A DNA stretch of 64,000 bases from Gemmatimonadota bacterium. GTDB taxonomy: Bacteria; Gemmatimonadota; Gemmatimonadetes; Longimicrobiales; Gaopeijiaceae. A program made the translations under genes and the position numbers. The stretch lies in the NCBI GenBank assembly GCA_022822445.1, contig JAJEBR010000068.1, forward strand, positions 26,436-90,435, written 5' to 3'. How positions within the stretch are numbered: the first letter of the stretch is position 1; each line of letters opens with the position of its first letter. Shown piece after piece: positions 63,598-64,000 of this stretch. The notes under the pieces are model-generated. The model had not been told where the DNA came from. It did not search any database and saw only the letters and a list, made by a program, of their open reading frames with translations.

Positions 63598-63762
63598 GCC
63601 GCGGGCCAGCGCCGGGAAGGGTGAGGCGACAGGTAAGCGAGACGTGATCTCCACGGGGCTCTTCCCGCTAACGGTCCGTGGAATGGGTCCCCGCTGCATT
63701 CGGTCGACGATGCATCCGGGCTGGACCGCGGCGCTCACGCACTCGCGATGTAATGAGAACAT

Positions 63763-64000
63763 TACAAAGTGTCATGTTTTGTTTACTTTCAGGGTTCCTG
63801 GGGTGCCGTTCTGCGTTGCTCCTCGGACGACTTGCGGTGCAATTCTCCCTTCGTCGCTCCTTGCCAGCCCGGCAGAGCGCCTATGGTCTAAATCACGACA
63901 GGAAATCGTCTAAAGTCAACCAGGACTGCACGATCTGCGTTTCCTGCCGTTGGAGTAGATCCTACTGGACCGCGCCGCGAAAGCGGGAAAAACGGACTTG
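63763..64000. other. Non-coding end of window with a shared motif
   Basis: No gene is recognised in these 238 bp. The start of the stretch belongs to the motif at 63759-63773 (ACATTACAAAGTGTC) that resembles 53333-53348. It probably holds the promoter of the minus-strand coiled-coil/barrel operon. Confidence 0.4.

Noticed and set aside
63755..63790. Similarity of the minus-strand segment GTAAACAAAACATGACAC to the ankyrin gene starts
   Set aside because: Only about 17 bases around a start-like region agree, the upstream junction core is absent and the frame that follows is short and unlike the ankyrin N-termini.

Overview
The window is GC-rich, densely packed bacterial DNA. ATGA/GTGA stop-start overlaps are frequent, GTG and TTG starts are common, and simple G/C-rich in-frame expansions interrupt several otherwise ordinary enzymes. 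Gene content and codon bias suggest a Gemmatimonadota-like organism, possibly host- or particle-associated. The pointers are large secreted ankyrin proteins, PIG-L deacetylases, six-bladed-propeller and TolB-like lipoproteins, ECF sigma/Spy-like modules and a PaaABCD-type oxygenase. The taxonomic call is inference, because no rRNA or marker gene fixes it.

Region 1 (1-13.6 kb) is a head-to-tail array of four giant exported ankyrin-repeat genes, the first cut by the window edge. All four share one scaffold: four evenly placed C-x18..23-C modules that interrupt the ankyrin repeats at equivalent positions. The three gene-gene junctions carry the same 55-bp segment. This is the most unusual system in the window.

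Region 2 (13.6-30.4 kb) is accessory. It holds an orphan quinohemoprotein amine dehydrogenase alpha-type dihaem protein and a WxWxxP flavoenzyme. Two Phd/VapC toxin-antitoxin modules have similar operator half-sites, and an MNT nucleotidyltransferase has a truncated HEPN-like partner. Two tRNAs (Glu-CTC, Val-CAC) abut a DUF5131 (Gp37/Gp68) + TcmP pair. Beyond these lie a beta-propeller lipoprotein, a fused aconitase-family hydratase, a QueC-like gene fragment, an XRE-ImmA/IrrE + PIN pair and an NSS sodium symporter.

Region 3 (30.5-43.5 kb) is mainly metabolic. It has a BMP-type nucleoside ABC importer operon, a HEAT-like protein, a secreted PIG-L deacetylase and phosphofructokinase. A phenylacetyl-CoA-epoxidase-like operon follows, with PaaD split into two genes and an extra MIP18/DUF59 protein.

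Region 4 (43.5-64 kb) is mostly housekeeping. It has a PLP decarboxylase overlapping a CPBP protease, a MOSC protein, and a second-type GyrA/ParC subunit lacking a recognisable GyrA box, followed by saccharopine-dehydrogenase-like and TolB-like genes. Next come Nudix, QueE, a quinone reductase, a MazG protein behind a triplicated ribosome-binding segment, an ECF sigma operon, the Tdh-Kbl threonine degradation operon, a phosphoesterase, and an outer-membrane barrel paired with a coiled-coil exported protein. No transposase, integrase, CRISPR array or rRNA was recognised.
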